DNA of 64,000 nucleotides from assembly GCA_022820725.1 (NCBI GenBank), contig JAJEFA010000020.1:1-64000 (forward strand), in the 5' to 3' direction. The position numbers were made by a program, and so were the translations under genes. A model generated the notes under the pieces. It was not told the origin of the DNA and searched no databases. It worked only from the letters and a program-made list of their open reading frames with translations. Position 1 is the first letter of the stretch, and each line of letters starts with the position of its first letter. The DNA comes from Candidatus Binatia bacterium (lineage in GTDB: Bacteria > Desulfobacterota > Binatia > Bin18). This document shows, piece by piece, positions 1 through 8,690 of the stretch.

Positions 1-474
1 TGCTTTGGTCATACCCCATTCGCCGATCGCCTGGATAATAAACGGGATATTCTGATACGGCTGGGTATCGGCAGCAATGATCCACATGATGCGGCGAACC
101 TGCGCCCGCAGCCAGGGATCCGCAGGTAACATCGGCGGGCCATCATAGTCGAACCAGTCTTCGATCAGCTCGATGATCGGACCCGATTGCGTCATCTTTC
201 TTCCGTCCGGCAGCAACAGGACGGGGACGCGCCCCTCCGGGTTAAATGCCTTCAGGTCCGTCGTCCCCAGCCGCTCCGTTTCGGGATCGTTTTGCGGCAT
301 GGTGTAAACGGGGATACCGCGCTCATCGGTGCCGAAACCCGTACTCACCAGGGTGACGTGCGAAGACGGTACGCCACGACACCGTAAATACAGCGTCACA
401 CGCATCGAGGCGCTGCTGGTGTGGTGGTAGTACAGGCGGAGGGGACCGTCCGTCGGGAAACGAGGTTTGGCCAT
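1..474 (-). CDS. Glutathione S-transferase, zeta/maleylacetoacetate isomerase-like (3' end outside window)
   Basis: The frame opens with ATG at 474 behind GAGGAA and runs off the left edge, giving 158 N-terminal residues. An N-terminal thioredoxin fold is visible. TSSASMRV near residue 19 resembles the Ser-rich active site of zeta-class GSTs and maleylacetoacetate isomerases. NPEGRVPVLLLPDG followed by TQSGPIIELIE is the cis-Pro and Gln-Ser glutathione-binding strand-turn-helix. The start of the helical C-terminal domain follows. Such enzymes conjugate glutathione or isomerise cis-trans double bonds in aromatic-acid catabolism. The family call is firm; the substrate is not known. Confidence 0.82.
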   Translation of the reverse strand, partial: MAKPRFPTDGPLRLYYHHTSSASMRVTLYLRCRGVPSSHVTLVSTGFGTDERGIPVYTMPQNDPETERLGTTDLKAFNPEGRVPVLLLPDGRKMTQSGPIIELIEDWFDYDGPPMLPADPWLRAQVRRIMWIIAADTQPYQNIPFIIQAIGEWGMTKA

Positions 475-575
475 GGAGTTCCTCAGCTGTATGACAATGC
501 CCAAGGACAGTCCATTCTTTTGACACAGATCGGCACGTGCGGCGGTTTGCCGGCGAATGCGTACTGTAGACGTCC

Positions 576-1751
576 TCAAGCCAGCCCGAAAAACCGGACC
601 GAAGCATCCCCTAACAGGCCGTTGCGGGCTTCCGGTGTGTGGAGGCTCCCGGCGAGGTGAGCAAGATGCTCCATGTAGTTTCCGGGGTGGTCTGGATGCG
701 GAAAATCCGACGCCCAGCCGAATTGATTGGGGCCGAAGTCTTCGATTGTTTTTGCCCACCCCGTTTCGTCCGGATCGCCACTCACAAAGCATTGCTGAGC
801 GAACGTCTCCTTCGGTCGAGCGGTTCGCTTGATGCTGCGCTCGCCGACCTGGGTATCGAAGACCGCTTCCATCTTATCGAGCAAGGAGGGGACCCAACCC
901 GCGCCTCCTTCAAAGAAGCCGACGCGCAGGCGCGGGAAGCGCTCGAACAGCCCGTACTGAAACATATCCACGAGCGCGATTTCCATTGCCACTCTGCCAC
1001 CCAGGACGGACATCAGAAATTGTCCACCGTCATGCAGGATCTTCGGCTGGATTCTGGTAAACGGCCGATACTCCCGGAGCTCGCCAGACACGTGGATGCA
1101 AATCGGCACATCCAGGTCCTGTGCTGCGGCATAGAAGGGGTCCCATTCCGTATCCCCCAAGGGTAATCTCCGGATATTAAAGGTCACGATCATCGCACCC
1201 TTAGCGCCGGCCTTCACCGCTGCGGTGAGATCGTCCGCGGCGACCTTGGGGTCCCCAAGAAAGCAATGCGCTATCGGCACAAGCCGGCCATTGCTCCCGG
1301 AGCAGAAGTCAATCACCCACCGATTGTAGGCCCGACACATGGCATGGGCCAACTCAATATCCGTGATGTGGGTGTTCCACAGGAGCCCCAGGGACGTGAA
1401 GATAGCGGTATATCTGAGTCCCTCAGCGTCCGCTCGGGCCAGTCGCGCCGTGGGGTTGTAGCCGGCTGGATCAGCGTCCCCCGGCCATTCCATCTTGAGT
1501 CCCTTCATCTCCGCGAGTGTCCGACCCATACCCATGATCGCTTGAACACTCTTGAGGTCATTGCCTCGGAGGAATTTCCCGTCTAGCTGGAGATGCGGCC
1601 CCTCAGCAGTCCGACCGAAGCGGAGGCCCCGCTCCTTATACTTGGCTTCCATCAGGTCGCCGGTCCACAGATCAGCCGGTTCAATGATATGCCCGTCCGT
1701 GTCCATGATACCGTAGTTGCCGGTATAGAGTTCAGTTGCAGTCAATGTCAT
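576..1751 (-). CDS. Amidohydrolase family protein (PF04909, ACMSD-like TIM barrel)
   Basis: A 391-residue metal-dependent hydrolase or decarboxylase. An upstream ATG at 1790 exists, but the ATG at 1751 sits just after GGAGGG and starts the conserved domain sooner. Metal-binding DTDGH lies at residues 17-21; further barrel signatures are the His in CIHVSGEL and the late SDFPHPD motif. This superfamily hydrolyses C-N or C-O bonds or decarboxylates aromatic acids such as 2-amino-3-carboxymuconate semialdehyde. It is the first of four PF04909 paralogues in the window (others at 17360, 33350 and 34543). The substrate is unknown. Confidence 0.88.
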   Translation of the reverse strand: MTLTATELYTGNYGIMDTDGHIIEPADLWTGDLMEAKYKERGLRFGRTAEGPHLQLDGKFLRGNDLKSVQAIMGMGRTLAEMKGLKMEWPGDADPAGYNPTARLARADAEGLRYTAIFTSLGLLWNTHITDIELAHAMCRAYNRWVIDFCSGSNGRLVPIAHCFLGDPKVAADDLTAAVKAGAKGAMIVTFNIRRLPLGDTEWDPFYAAAQDLDVPICIHVSGELREYRPFTRIQPKILHDGGQFLMSVLGGRVAMEIALVDMFQYGLFERFPRLRVGFFEGGAGWVPSLLDKMEAVFDTQVGERSIKRTARPKETFAQQCFVSGDPDETGWAKTIEDFGPNQFGWASDFPHPDHPGNYMEHLAHLAGSLHTPEARNGLLGDASVRFFGLA

Positions 1752-1923
1752 TTGAGACCCTCCTTTCCGCGCGTGAGCGCGGTCCCTCATGTTACCTTAC
1801 CGTACAGTATTGTTAAATTGTTACTCCCTTGTGGGGAGTCGCTGTGGTGTGCACTCATCACGATATCCTCACTCGTACCACACGTCGCTACAGGAATCAT
1901 CGGTTTCCACCCGAAATCATCAG

Positions 1924-2862
1924 TTATGCCATAAACTCCACCAACACCCGGCACTCAATCGATTCGCGCGCGGGTGTGGAAGCATCCGAGTCGGCGAGGC
2001 GAAAAGAGGTATGCGCGGTATTGGGTGGACATTGTTCGGCGGTGCAAACCCCGAGTTCGGACGCAGAGTCGAACACCTTAAAAATCAATGCCTCGTTATG
2101 CCGCATTTCGCTGTAATAGATCCAACGATGCTCGGAATTTCGCAGTACAGAGGCAGTTTCACCCACGCGATCAGGATAAATATAGAGACTGCTGAGGAAG
2201 TCCTCCGGGCGGGCGGATTGGGCATCGAGTACTGCGAGGGGGTAATCCAAGACCGGGTAGTCCTTGCGGAAATGCCGCCAGACGTTAAAGAGCCCAAACC
2301 GTCCGGACACGATTTTTTCCGCCTCGCGCTCCGTTAATGGCGGTGTGGGCAAGGTCAAACTCCCGCCCGCCGCTTTCGCTTGAGACAATAAACGCACCCG
2401 ATTTTTCGCCGAAGCGCTCGTGTTGTCGTTATGCGCCGTACTCGCATAGCCGCCGACGTTCTCGCCGTTGGTCTCTTTTTCTCCTGTGGCTTTTCGGACC
2501 CTTGAGCGAATCGTGTGGTCGAAAACAATCGCGCGTTTCACCGTATCGGCACCGCCCAGCGCTTCAGTGACGAGGCGACGAATTTCGGGGTAATACGTAT
2601 GCACGATCTGCTCGGAGTCCAAGCCCTCGTGCTGTAAATCGAGTGCGGTGTTGAAATCCCTGGCCAGACAATAGCCATTTCTCATTAACGAGGGGGGCGG
2701 TGACAACGTCCGGCCGTCGTGCACCTCAACGGTAAACGGTTTTGATTCCCCATTCTTGCGCCGCGTCACCCCGGCCGGCAGTGGTTGAAAACTGTTGTCA
2801 TACGCGTAGCGCTGGCTGCCATCTGCGTTCGGGATGGCATAATTGATCTGTGCTGTCGTCAT
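1924..2862 (-). CDS. CmcJ/NvfI family oxidoreductase
   Basis: A 312-residue protein starting at ATG 2862 behind GAGAGG. It shows the hallmarks of the CmcJ/AsaB/NvfI group, which includes the cephamycin 7-alpha-methoxylation partner CmcJ and the Fe(II)/2-oxoglutarate endoperoxidase NvfI. These are HND at residues 144-146, FNVWRHFRKDYPVLDYPLA near 191-210, DRVGE, HRWIYY, AHTSF with His284, and the terminal ARESIECRV. H144, D146 and H284 are the likely iron ligands and the C-terminal Arg residues may hold 2-oxoglutarate. No secondary-metabolite scaffold gene lies beside it. A second, divergent member is at 4985-6259. Confidence 0.83.
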   Translation of the reverse strand: MTTAQINYAIPNADGSQRYAYDNSFQPLPAGVTRRKNGESKPFTVEVHDGRTLSPPPSLMRNGYCLARDFNTALDLQHEGLDSEQIVHTYYPEIRRLVTEALGGADTVKRAIVFDHTIRSRVRKATGEKETNGENVGGYASTAHNDNTSASAKNRVRLLSQAKAAGGSLTLPTPPLTEREAEKIVSGRFGLFNVWRHFRKDYPVLDYPLAVLDAQSARPEDFLSSLYIYPDRVGETASVLRNSEHRWIYYSEMRHNEALIFKVFDSASELGVCTAEQCPPNTAHTSFRLADSDASTPARESIECRVLVEFMA

Positions 2863-3008
2863 CCTTGCGCCTCTCAAAAATGTATTCTCATCCTCATCTA
2901 CCACAAGTCAGGACAAGAATCAGCTTCTGCCAGCGCTGCCAATAGCGCCTTCGGCTTGTGACACACCCGTCACCCTGCTAAGGCCGTAGGCAAAAGGAGG
3001 ATGTTCTT

Positions 3009-3455
3009 ATGCCGGTTTCAACTCCCTTTACGGGTGGGTGCGCGTGTGGCGCGGTTCGGTATGCCTGTTCGGCTGAGCCTATGATGTCTCTCAATTGTCA
3101 CTGTCGTGACTGCCAACGTATCACGGGCAGCGCATACAGTACCGTCGTTGGTGTTCCTGCCGCCAAGGTGCAGTTCACCCAAGGGAGCCCTCAATACTAT
3201 GAGACGGTTGGGGAGCGCGGAACCTCGGTCCGCCATGGCTTCTGTCCGACGTGTAGCTCTCCGCTGGTCGCCCTCCCGTCGGCGTATCCCGCCATGATGT
3301 CCCTCCGCACCGGTAGCTTGGACGATCCCAGTTGGGTTCGGCCTGCCGCCGACATTTGGACGGCCAGTGCCCAACCGTGGGATACGATGAACCCCGCGAT
3401 TCCGAAGTTTGAGACCCAGCCAACAGAGGAGGAATTTCAGGCCATCCTAGCCTGA
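3009..3455 (+). CDS. GFA family zinc-binding protein (Mss4-like fold)
   Basis: A 148-residue protein with a strong AAAAGGAGG site before the ATG. Zinc-ligand cysteines sit in the pattern expected of the glutathione-dependent formaldehyde-activating (Gfa/CENP-V) fold: C11 and C13, C30-x-C32-xx-C35, and C79-xx-C82 in GFCPTCSSPL. Family members have been proposed to bind glutathione adducts, but most are functionally uncharacterised. A related but clearly distinct copy lies at 8054-8545. It stands alone between oppositely oriented genes, so context says little. Confidence 0.87.
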   Translation: MPVSTPFTGGCACGAVRYACSAEPMMSLNCHCRDCQRITGSAYSTVVGVPAAKVQFTQGSPQYYETVGERGTSVRHGFCPTCSSPLVALPSAYPAMMSLRTGSLDDPSWVRPAADIWTASAQPWDTMNPAIPKFETQPTEEEFQAILA

Positions 3456-3642
3456 CGGAGCAGCGCGCCTCATCACTGACGCTCTTGAGCAGGTTGTTCC
3501 GGATCTTTCGCTCAATTTCGTTCCGGTGAGATCCCGTTCACTGGTTTTGTACGTCTGTTGGGCTTGAGTATGAATTTTCCGTGCTGAAGCGGCTCGCGCA
3601 TTACGTTCGGCGTCGTTATTGATCGCGGTTTCTGGTCGGACA

Positions 3643-4821
3643 CTATCCCCGCAATGAGCGAAAGAACATCCGTATGTCCTCAGTAAGCGCCTGTGGCTCT
3701 TCCATCGGCGCAAAGTGCCCGCCAGGTTTCATCATCGTCCAATGTTGAAGGTTGTAATAACGCTCGGCCCAGCTCCGTGGCATGAAGAACGCCTCTTCTG
3801 AAAACACGCCAACTCCGGCCGGGGCCTCGACCACCGGGGTCCGATCATGCGCTGGCTGCCACTGGTTGTGTGTACACTCATAGTAGTAGCGTGCCGAGGT
3901 TCCATACGACTGGGTGAACCAGTAGATACTGATCCCCGTCAGCAGGTCATCCTTGCTGAAGCGGCTCTCGACATTGCCGCCGCAATCGCTCCAGCTGCGG
4001 CGTTTCTCCAGGAGCCAGGCGCATAACCCGGCGGGCGAGTCGTTCATTGCGTAGGCAATAGTCTGGGGTCTCGTCGATTGAATGGCCGAATAGCCACTTC
4101 CATCCGTGAAAAAATCTTGGTTTCGTTCGTACCAACCGGCTTCATCTGCGGAAAACTCCGATTCTTCGGGCAATGTGCTGAGCGGCACGTTGAAGAGCGT
4201 GAGCGGCGCCATCAAAAGTAGGTATACGCCGATCATGTGCTCGGCGTATTTATGTCCCAGTTGGGCGGTTGTGAGCGAACCCCAGTCTCCTCCGCCGGCG
4301 GCAAATTTGTCGTAACCCAGCACCTCGCGCATGAGTGAGACCCACAGATCAGCAGAGCGCCAGAAATTGAACCCGGTCGTCGTAAGTGGTGTTGAAAAAC
4401 CAAAGCCTGGCAGGGACGGCACGATGACATCAAATGAATCTGCGGGATCGCCACCGTAGGCTGCGGGATCAGTGAGCGGACCGATAACTTTGTGCCAATC
4501 CCAGAACGTCCAAGGCCAGCCATGGCTTAATATCAGCGGCGTCGGGTTCGGGCCCTTGCCTTTTTCATAGATGAAGTGGATAGGAACGCCGTCAATCGTC
4601 GTTTTGTAGTTCGAAAGCTGGTTGATCGCAGCTTCTTGTGCGCGCCAGTCGAAATCTGTCGCCCAATAGTCCAGCAATTCCTGCAAATAGGCCCCATTCG
4701 TGCCGAAGCGCCAATCATCGTTCGCGAACTCCGGCGCCAGTCGAGTCCGTTGCAGACGCTCGCGAAGGTCTCCGAGAGCCGTTTCCGGAATGTCGACCGT
4801 GAAAGGTTCGTACGTCGTCAA
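3643..4821 (-). CDS. Epoxide hydrolase (EHN domain plus alpha/beta hydrolase)
   Basis: A 392-residue enzyme opening with TTG at 4821; GAGGG five bases upstream supports this rare start. The N-terminal epoxide-hydrolase domain (about 1-110) carries DWR near residue 58 and the oxyanion motif HGWP at 100-103. The nucleophile Asp179 sits in GGGDWG and the catalytic His369 in GGHFAPMEEP. Tyrosines of the lid would polarise the epoxide. Such enzymes convert epoxides to vicinal diols and probably act in the cytosol here, as no signal peptide is seen. It is closest to the paralogue at 56981 (shared NPTPLILSHGWPWTFWD) and more distant from the one at 23000. Confidence 0.88.
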   Translation of the reverse strand: MTTYEPFTVDIPETALGDLRERLQRTRLAPEFANDDWRFGTNGAYLQELLDYWATDFDWRAQEAAINQLSNYKTTIDGVPIHFIYEKGKGPNPTPLILSHGWPWTFWDWHKVIGPLTDPAAYGGDPADSFDVIVPSLPGFGFSTPLTTTGFNFWRSADLWVSLMREVLGYDKFAAGGGDWGSLTTAQLGHKYAEHMIGVYLLLMAPLTLFNVPLSTLPEESEFSADEAGWYERNQDFFTDGSGYSAIQSTRPQTIAYAMNDSPAGLCAWLLEKRRSWSDCGGNVESRFSKDDLLTGISIYWFTQSYGTSARYYYECTHNQWQPAHDRTPVVEAPAGVGVFSEEAFFMPRSWAERYYNLQHWTMMKPGGHFAPMEEPQALTEDIRMFFRSLRG

Positions 4822-4984
4822 TTTGTCCCTCTAAGATGCAGTGAATACCTCGAACCGGAAAATCTGTCAGCGCGGGCGAGTAGGGGCTGCGCGTTGGCAA
4901 CTGGCACTCACCCGCCGGATAAAAGATTGCTACGTCCCTGATCTCCCTGACGCAGCGGGAAGAGCGCTGCGTCTGCTGTTCTTC

Positions 4985-6259
4985 TTAGAAGAAGATATAG
5001 GATCGTACGACCACGTTCCTGCGGCAGGATGCGTCTTCGGGCGCGGTCGGGTCGATACAGGCAGAGTGGAACGACCAGCGCGACACCGAGCCGTCGGTCA
5101 CCGAGTCGTAACACTTGAGCATCGACACCTCGGTCGACGTCTGCTGCGGCAACCAGTACCAGTCGTGCCCAGGGCGATAAGTGAACCGCGTCGTCTCTCC
5201 CACGCGGTCGTCGTAGATGCGGTAGTTGGTAATGTACGGCTGGTCAGCAAACGACGGCCAGGCACACAGGACGAATGGATTCTGTTGCACGGTCTCCATC
5301 GGCTTGGCCAGGTTGATCGACATGAACCGCCGCGACATCTTCGCGTCCGCCTCTGCCTCGGTGTAGTGCTGCTGACGCCCAAAGTTGCGCAGGTTCTTCG
5401 TCAGCAGCTCACGGCAGCGTACCCGCCCGCTGTTGTCGTTCAGGTCGTTGTGGACGATGTTGGCGTAGAAGGTGTTGACCCCTGGATCCTTGTTATCCTG
5501 GTCCTCCTTGACAGGGCCCTTATAATCCTTGTCAAACACGTCGTGGTTGTACACGAGCGCATCCGTCGCACCGGGGAAGAAATCGAGCAGGAGTTTCTCA
5601 ATCTCCGGGTAGAATACGCGCTCGACCTCAGCCGCGTCGTAGAAATTCTGGCACTTCGATTCGAGGTGGGCGAGTGACACACCGAGCTTGTCCATACACT
5701 CGGGGCTGTTGGGTGAGAGACCAGGGTGGTACTCCTCCATGCGTCGCGCGTCGCGTAACACCTGCGGGAAATACAGGCCTCGCCGCCCGATCTCCTGTTC
5801 TTCCTGGCGAAACATTTTGGCCATATCCGCGCGTGCCGGGTCCCGCCAGATGGCATTGGACGAGACGACGGAGTAGGACGGCTGCTCGAAGATGGTGTAG
5901 CGCAGCGGCAGGGCGACGCCGCCCTCAGGGACTTCGATATTACTCGCCCGAATATAGTCCAGGCACTCGTCGTAGCTCCGAAACCCGAGACCCCACCTGG
6001 TCTCAATCGGCCCGGGAGGGGCGTTCTCGATCATGTCGATAACCGCTTGTCCTTCGCCCTCGGCAACCTGGCGGAGCGCCGCCTCGATCGCCGCCGCAGT
6101 TCCCGCATCCCCGTCCTGATCGAACGACATATAGGATAAACCACCGTTCGCCGCGATGGGTGCCGGCTGCCCGACAGTGAGTTGGAAGGGAGGCACATAG
6201 GCCGACGAATTGCTCTCCCTAACCCCCACAGTGTTGTTCTCAATGGTACTAAGCCCCAT
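4985..6259 (-). CDS. CmcJ/NvfI family oxidoreductase, long divergent form
   Basis: A 424-residue protein whose ATG at 6259 follows GGAGGG. It keeps the family landmarks HND (270-272), DRVGET (351-356), DWYWLP, LKCYDS and a distal His398 in FHSACIDP. The usual C-terminal RESIEVR block is altered to CRRNVVVRS. It is about 110 residues longer than the copy at 1924, mostly through an N-terminal extension and an insert before HND. The metal triad is inferred from H270, D272 and H398. It may be the distal partner of the epoxide hydrolase at 3643, 163 bases downstream on the same strand. Confidence 0.75.
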   Translation of the reverse strand: MGLSTIENNTVGVRESNSSAYVPPFQLTVGQPAPIAANGGLSYMSFDQDGDAGTAAAIEAALRQVAEGEGQAVIDMIENAPPGPIETRWGLGFRSYDECLDYIRASNIEVPEGGVALPLRYTIFEQPSYSVVSSNAIWRDPARADMAKMFRQEEQEIGRRGLYFPQVLRDARRMEEYHPGLSPNSPECMDKLGVSLAHLESKCQNFYDAAEVERVFYPEIEKLLLDFFPGATDALVYNHDVFDKDYKGPVKEDQDNKDPGVNTFYANIVHNDLNDNSGRVRCRELLTKNLRNFGRQQHYTEAEADAKMSRRFMSINLAKPMETVQQNPFVLCAWPSFADQPYITNYRIYDDRVGETTRFTYRPGHDWYWLPQQTSTEVSMLKCYDSVTDGSVSRWSFHSACIDPTAPEDASCRRNVVVRSYIFF

Positions 6260-6434
6260 AACATGCCCTCCAATGAAAGATGGCTGATCGTGTCACACAG
6301 GGTGTGTCTTTGCAAGAGCCTGTATTGCCTGGTCACACGAACGTCATTGTTTATTGAGCGTTCGAGATTGCCGGAAATAAGCTGTATTATGGTGGACGTG
6401 AGATACCCCGCTGAAAATGGCCTGTCAACGGCTA

Positions 6435-6470
6435 TCATCGCCTCCGAAGCCCGAGTCTCGGAGGCGATGA
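6435..6470. terminator. Perfect 13-bp inverted repeat, probable terminator hairpin
   Basis: TCATCGCCTCCGA at 6435-6447 pairs perfectly with its complement at 6458-6470 around a 10-base loop. It lies four bases past the stop of the minus-strand gene ending at 6474. No T-run follows on either strand, so it may be a Rho-assisted terminator or a 3' stabiliser. Confidence 0.5.
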
Positions 6471-6473
6471 AGC

Positions 6474-6845
6474 TTAGTCCAAGGCGTAGATCGTGCCCGA
6501 GATCGACCGCGTCGCCAAATCCCACACTTCGACGAAGAAAAGGCACTTCCCGTCTGCGGCCATGTTGATCGCCTTCACTTCCCACTGGTGGTGCCCGCTC
6601 TTACGCCACACCCCCGTGACGACTTGGGGTACCACGCTGCCATCCGGGCGAAAATCCTGAACCCGACCCGTCAGTGGGCCCGTTTCCCCCGCCGGACCTA
6701 CCGCTGGACCGAACGTTGCCGTATACAGGTACGTGCCGAACGGTCCGGCTTCTCCCTCTGCATTCATAATGGAGCCTGCCTCCGTCAGCGTCACCGACGT
6801 GACCTTCCCGGTGTAGTCTGAAATCTTCTCTCCAATTGCACTCAT
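6474..6845 (-). CDS. Hypothetical protein, predicted beta-rich, 123 aa
   Basis: The ATG at 6845 follows AAAGGAG, so the gene is well supported. I do not recognise the family. The protein is small, acidic and Gly/Thr-rich with alternating hydrophobic strands (TYLYTATFGP, GKCLFFVEVWDL), suggesting a compact beta barrel, loosely reminiscent of allene oxide cyclase-like or lipocalin-like folds. No signal peptide, Cys pair or membrane segment is seen. It precedes the CmcJ-like gene at 4985-6259 on the same strand, but with a strong hairpin between them, so it is probably a separate transcript. Confidence 0.6.
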   Translation of the reverse strand: MSAIGEKISDYTGKVTSVTLTEAGSIMNAEGEAGPFGTYLYTATFGPAVGPAGETGPLTGRVQDFRPDGSVVPQVVTGVWRKSGHHQWEVKAINMAADGKCLFFVEVWDLATRSISGTIYALD

Positions 6846-7030
6846 TGCTCTGCTCCTTTCCGCTGCCGGTCGTCCCAGGGTCGGCCTGCGGTCCCTCCGC
6901 TGGTTCTCCCCAGGGGGGCTTTCCCCCTTATACCCCTACAGAGTCGTCTCTTGGCAAGCTACCGCAAATTGCACCCCGGAGCAGTCTCGAGTAGGCTGGG
7001 GGCGCTGCCTGGACGAGCAGGGAGGTGCGC

Positions 7031-8041
7031 ATGCCAAACGAGCCCGAGAAGCTATGGGACTATGACGCGGTGGCCATTGGTCAGACCGGCACCCAGACGA
7101 CGGTCCGCATCACCCTGGATACGCTGCGCGAGTACGCTCGGGCCACCCAATGCGCCCGTGGGTCGGAACTGGATCAGACAAACGATGCGGCACACCCGGC
7201 CGCAGTCCTGGCCATGCCCAGCATGGTATTGGCCTACGCCCCGCTGCTGCGCTACGACCTGGCGGAGAACAACGGTTTTGTGGCGCTCGAAGACTCCAAG
7301 ACCGCGCGCCGCCAGACGCCGTTTGCCAAGTGCGACATTCGGTGGCACGCGCCGGTCGCGGTCGGCGATTGCATTACCGCCACCCGTCGGGTTCTGGACA
7401 AGTATGAACGCCGCGGCAGCAAGTTTGTGACTTTTCGCGTGGAAGCGATCAACCAACACGGGGTCATGGTCGCCGACTACGATTACACCTGCATCTTCGC
7501 CTATGTCCAGGGACAGAAAACCGTACCCGCTTCAGGAGAGGTCGAGACGGGGGAAACGACAGTCAGGCCCGGGCAGCCTGTGGCCGAAGCGTGTCGGGTC
7601 CTGACGGCCGAGCAGGCCACGGTAGGCAGCACGCTGCCGGCGCTCCGGGTCACGGAGAGCCAGGACACGATTCTGGGCTATAACGATATCCAGTTGGCGG
7701 GCCGGCTCATGACGAGCAATATCCATACGGATGAGGAGTTTGCGCGCCAAAATATTTTTGGTGGAGCCGTCAACGCCGGGCCTGCCACCATGTCCTACGT
7801 TGAGCAGATGCTCACCCTGTCGTTTCCGCTGTCTGCGTTTTACTCCGGCGGCCGCTTGCTCATGCGCGCGATCGAGCCGTTTCGGGCCGGGCATGTGGTG
7901 ACCCTGCAGGGCGAGGTGACGGCGGCACAGGCTATGGGAGATCACTGTTGGGTCGGCTGTACCGTGCGCGGGACCAATCAACTGGGCTCGCTCGTGTGCC
8001 TGGCCGAGGCTACCTTGAACCTCCCCCTTGCGGAGGAGTAG
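7031..8041 (+). CDS. MaoC-like double hot-dog dehydratase/hydratase
   Basis: A 336-residue protein. GTG at 7025 overlaps the GGGAGG ribosome site, so ATG at 7031 is preferred. The N-terminal half resembles the FAS1-like or MaoC dehydratase N domain; the C-terminal half carries FGGAVNAGPATMSYVEQML, a hot-dog central helix. The expected role is hydration or dehydration of an enoyl-CoA or 3-hydroxyacyl-CoA, or a thioester-linked analogue. A canonical (R)-hydratase D-x(4)-H pair is not obvious, so activity is uncertain. The GFA gene follows after 12 bases, suggesting co-translation. Confidence 0.7.
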   Translation: MPNEPEKLWDYDAVAIGQTGTQTTVRITLDTLREYARATQCARGSELDQTNDAAHPAAVLAMPSMVLAYAPLLRYDLAENNGFVALEDSKTARRQTPFAKCDIRWHAPVAVGDCITATRRVLDKYERRGSKFVTFRVEAINQHGVMVADYDYTCIFAYVQGQKTVPASGEVETGETTVRPGQPVAEACRVLTAEQATVGSTLPALRVTESQDTILGYNDIQLAGRLMTSNIHTDEEFARQNIFGGAVNAGPATMSYVEQMLTLSFPLSAFYSGGRLLMRAIEPFRAGHVVTLQGEVTAAQAMGDHCWVGCTVRGTNQLGSLVCLAEATLNLPLAEE

Positions 8042-8053
8042 GGCAGCGTTCGT

Positions 8054-8545
8054 ATGCAAAAAGAATTTGGAGACGCATTTGCGTCGATTGAGGATACGAC
8101 CTTTACGGCAAAATACCGTGCCAGGTGCCACTGTCAGGCCGTCCGATACGAAGTGAGCGCAGACCCGGTTGATGCAAAAATCTGTCACTGCGTGGTTTGC
8201 CAGACGCTGCACGGCGCACCTATGCAGTGGGCCGTCATTTTTCACAAACGCCACGTGCGCATCACGCGCGGTATCGCTCAGCTTCGCTTCTACAATAGCG
8301 AGCGGCAGCAGTACGAGCGCATTCTCCCCTGCAAAGTCAGCTGTGCCGGGTGTGGAACGCTGATTGCGGATGAGGGCCGCAAGATGTGGCTGGCGTTTCC
8401 CTCCCTGTTTGATTTCGGACGCCCGCCCCAGGTGCCAGCAAGCTTCACACCCACATGTCATATTTTCTATGGGATGCGGGTTATGGATGTGCACGATGAT
8501 CTGCCAAAGTGGTCGGGCCATAAGAAGAAGTCTGTCCTATTGTAA
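8054..8545 (+). CDS. GFA family zinc-binding protein
   Basis: A 163-residue protein with the Mss4-like cysteine pattern: C25 and C27, C44-x-C46-xx-C49, and C97-xx-C100. It ends in a basic tail (KWSGHKKKSVLL). It begins 12 bases after the hot-dog dehydratase stop and is probably in the same transcript. It is only distantly similar to the GFA protein at 3009. The biochemical role is unknown; zinc binding is inferred from the cysteines. Confidence 0.85.
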   Translation: MQKEFGDAFASIEDTTFTAKYRARCHCQAVRYEVSADPVDAKICHCVVCQTLHGAPMQWAVIFHKRHVRITRGIAQLRFYNSERQQYERILPCKVSCAGCGTLIADEGRKMWLAFPSLFDFGRPPQVPASFTPTCHIFYGMRVMDVHDDLPKWSGHKKKSVLL

Positions 8546-8690
8546 TCAGGAGAGTTGAGGGCCATCTTCAGCAAAAGGTGGATTCCTGGTAGGAGTGCGT
8601 CAACAGCATTACCAAGAAGAAGACTCATACTCTTAATCATAAGATTTGGAAATGTGTGGCGAACGTGAGCATGGAAAAGGAGAATCCGTG

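Noticed and set aside
323..607. 94-residue minus frame at the left edge
   Set aside because: It is a shadow of the GST gene, which runs in another minus frame with a ribosome site and clear domain motifs.
3456..3642. 88-residue minus frame between the GFA gene and the epoxide hydrolase
   Set aside because: It overlaps the epoxide hydrolase 3' end in another frame and has no homology signal that I recognise.
4841..5677. 278-residue plus frame
   Set aside because: It is antisense to the long CmcJ/NvfI gene, Arg/Val/His-rich in the way GC-rich antisense frames are, and has no motif.
7532..8521. 329-residue minus frame
   Set aside because: It spans the hot-dog dehydratase and GFA genes in antisense, and both of those have solid motif support.
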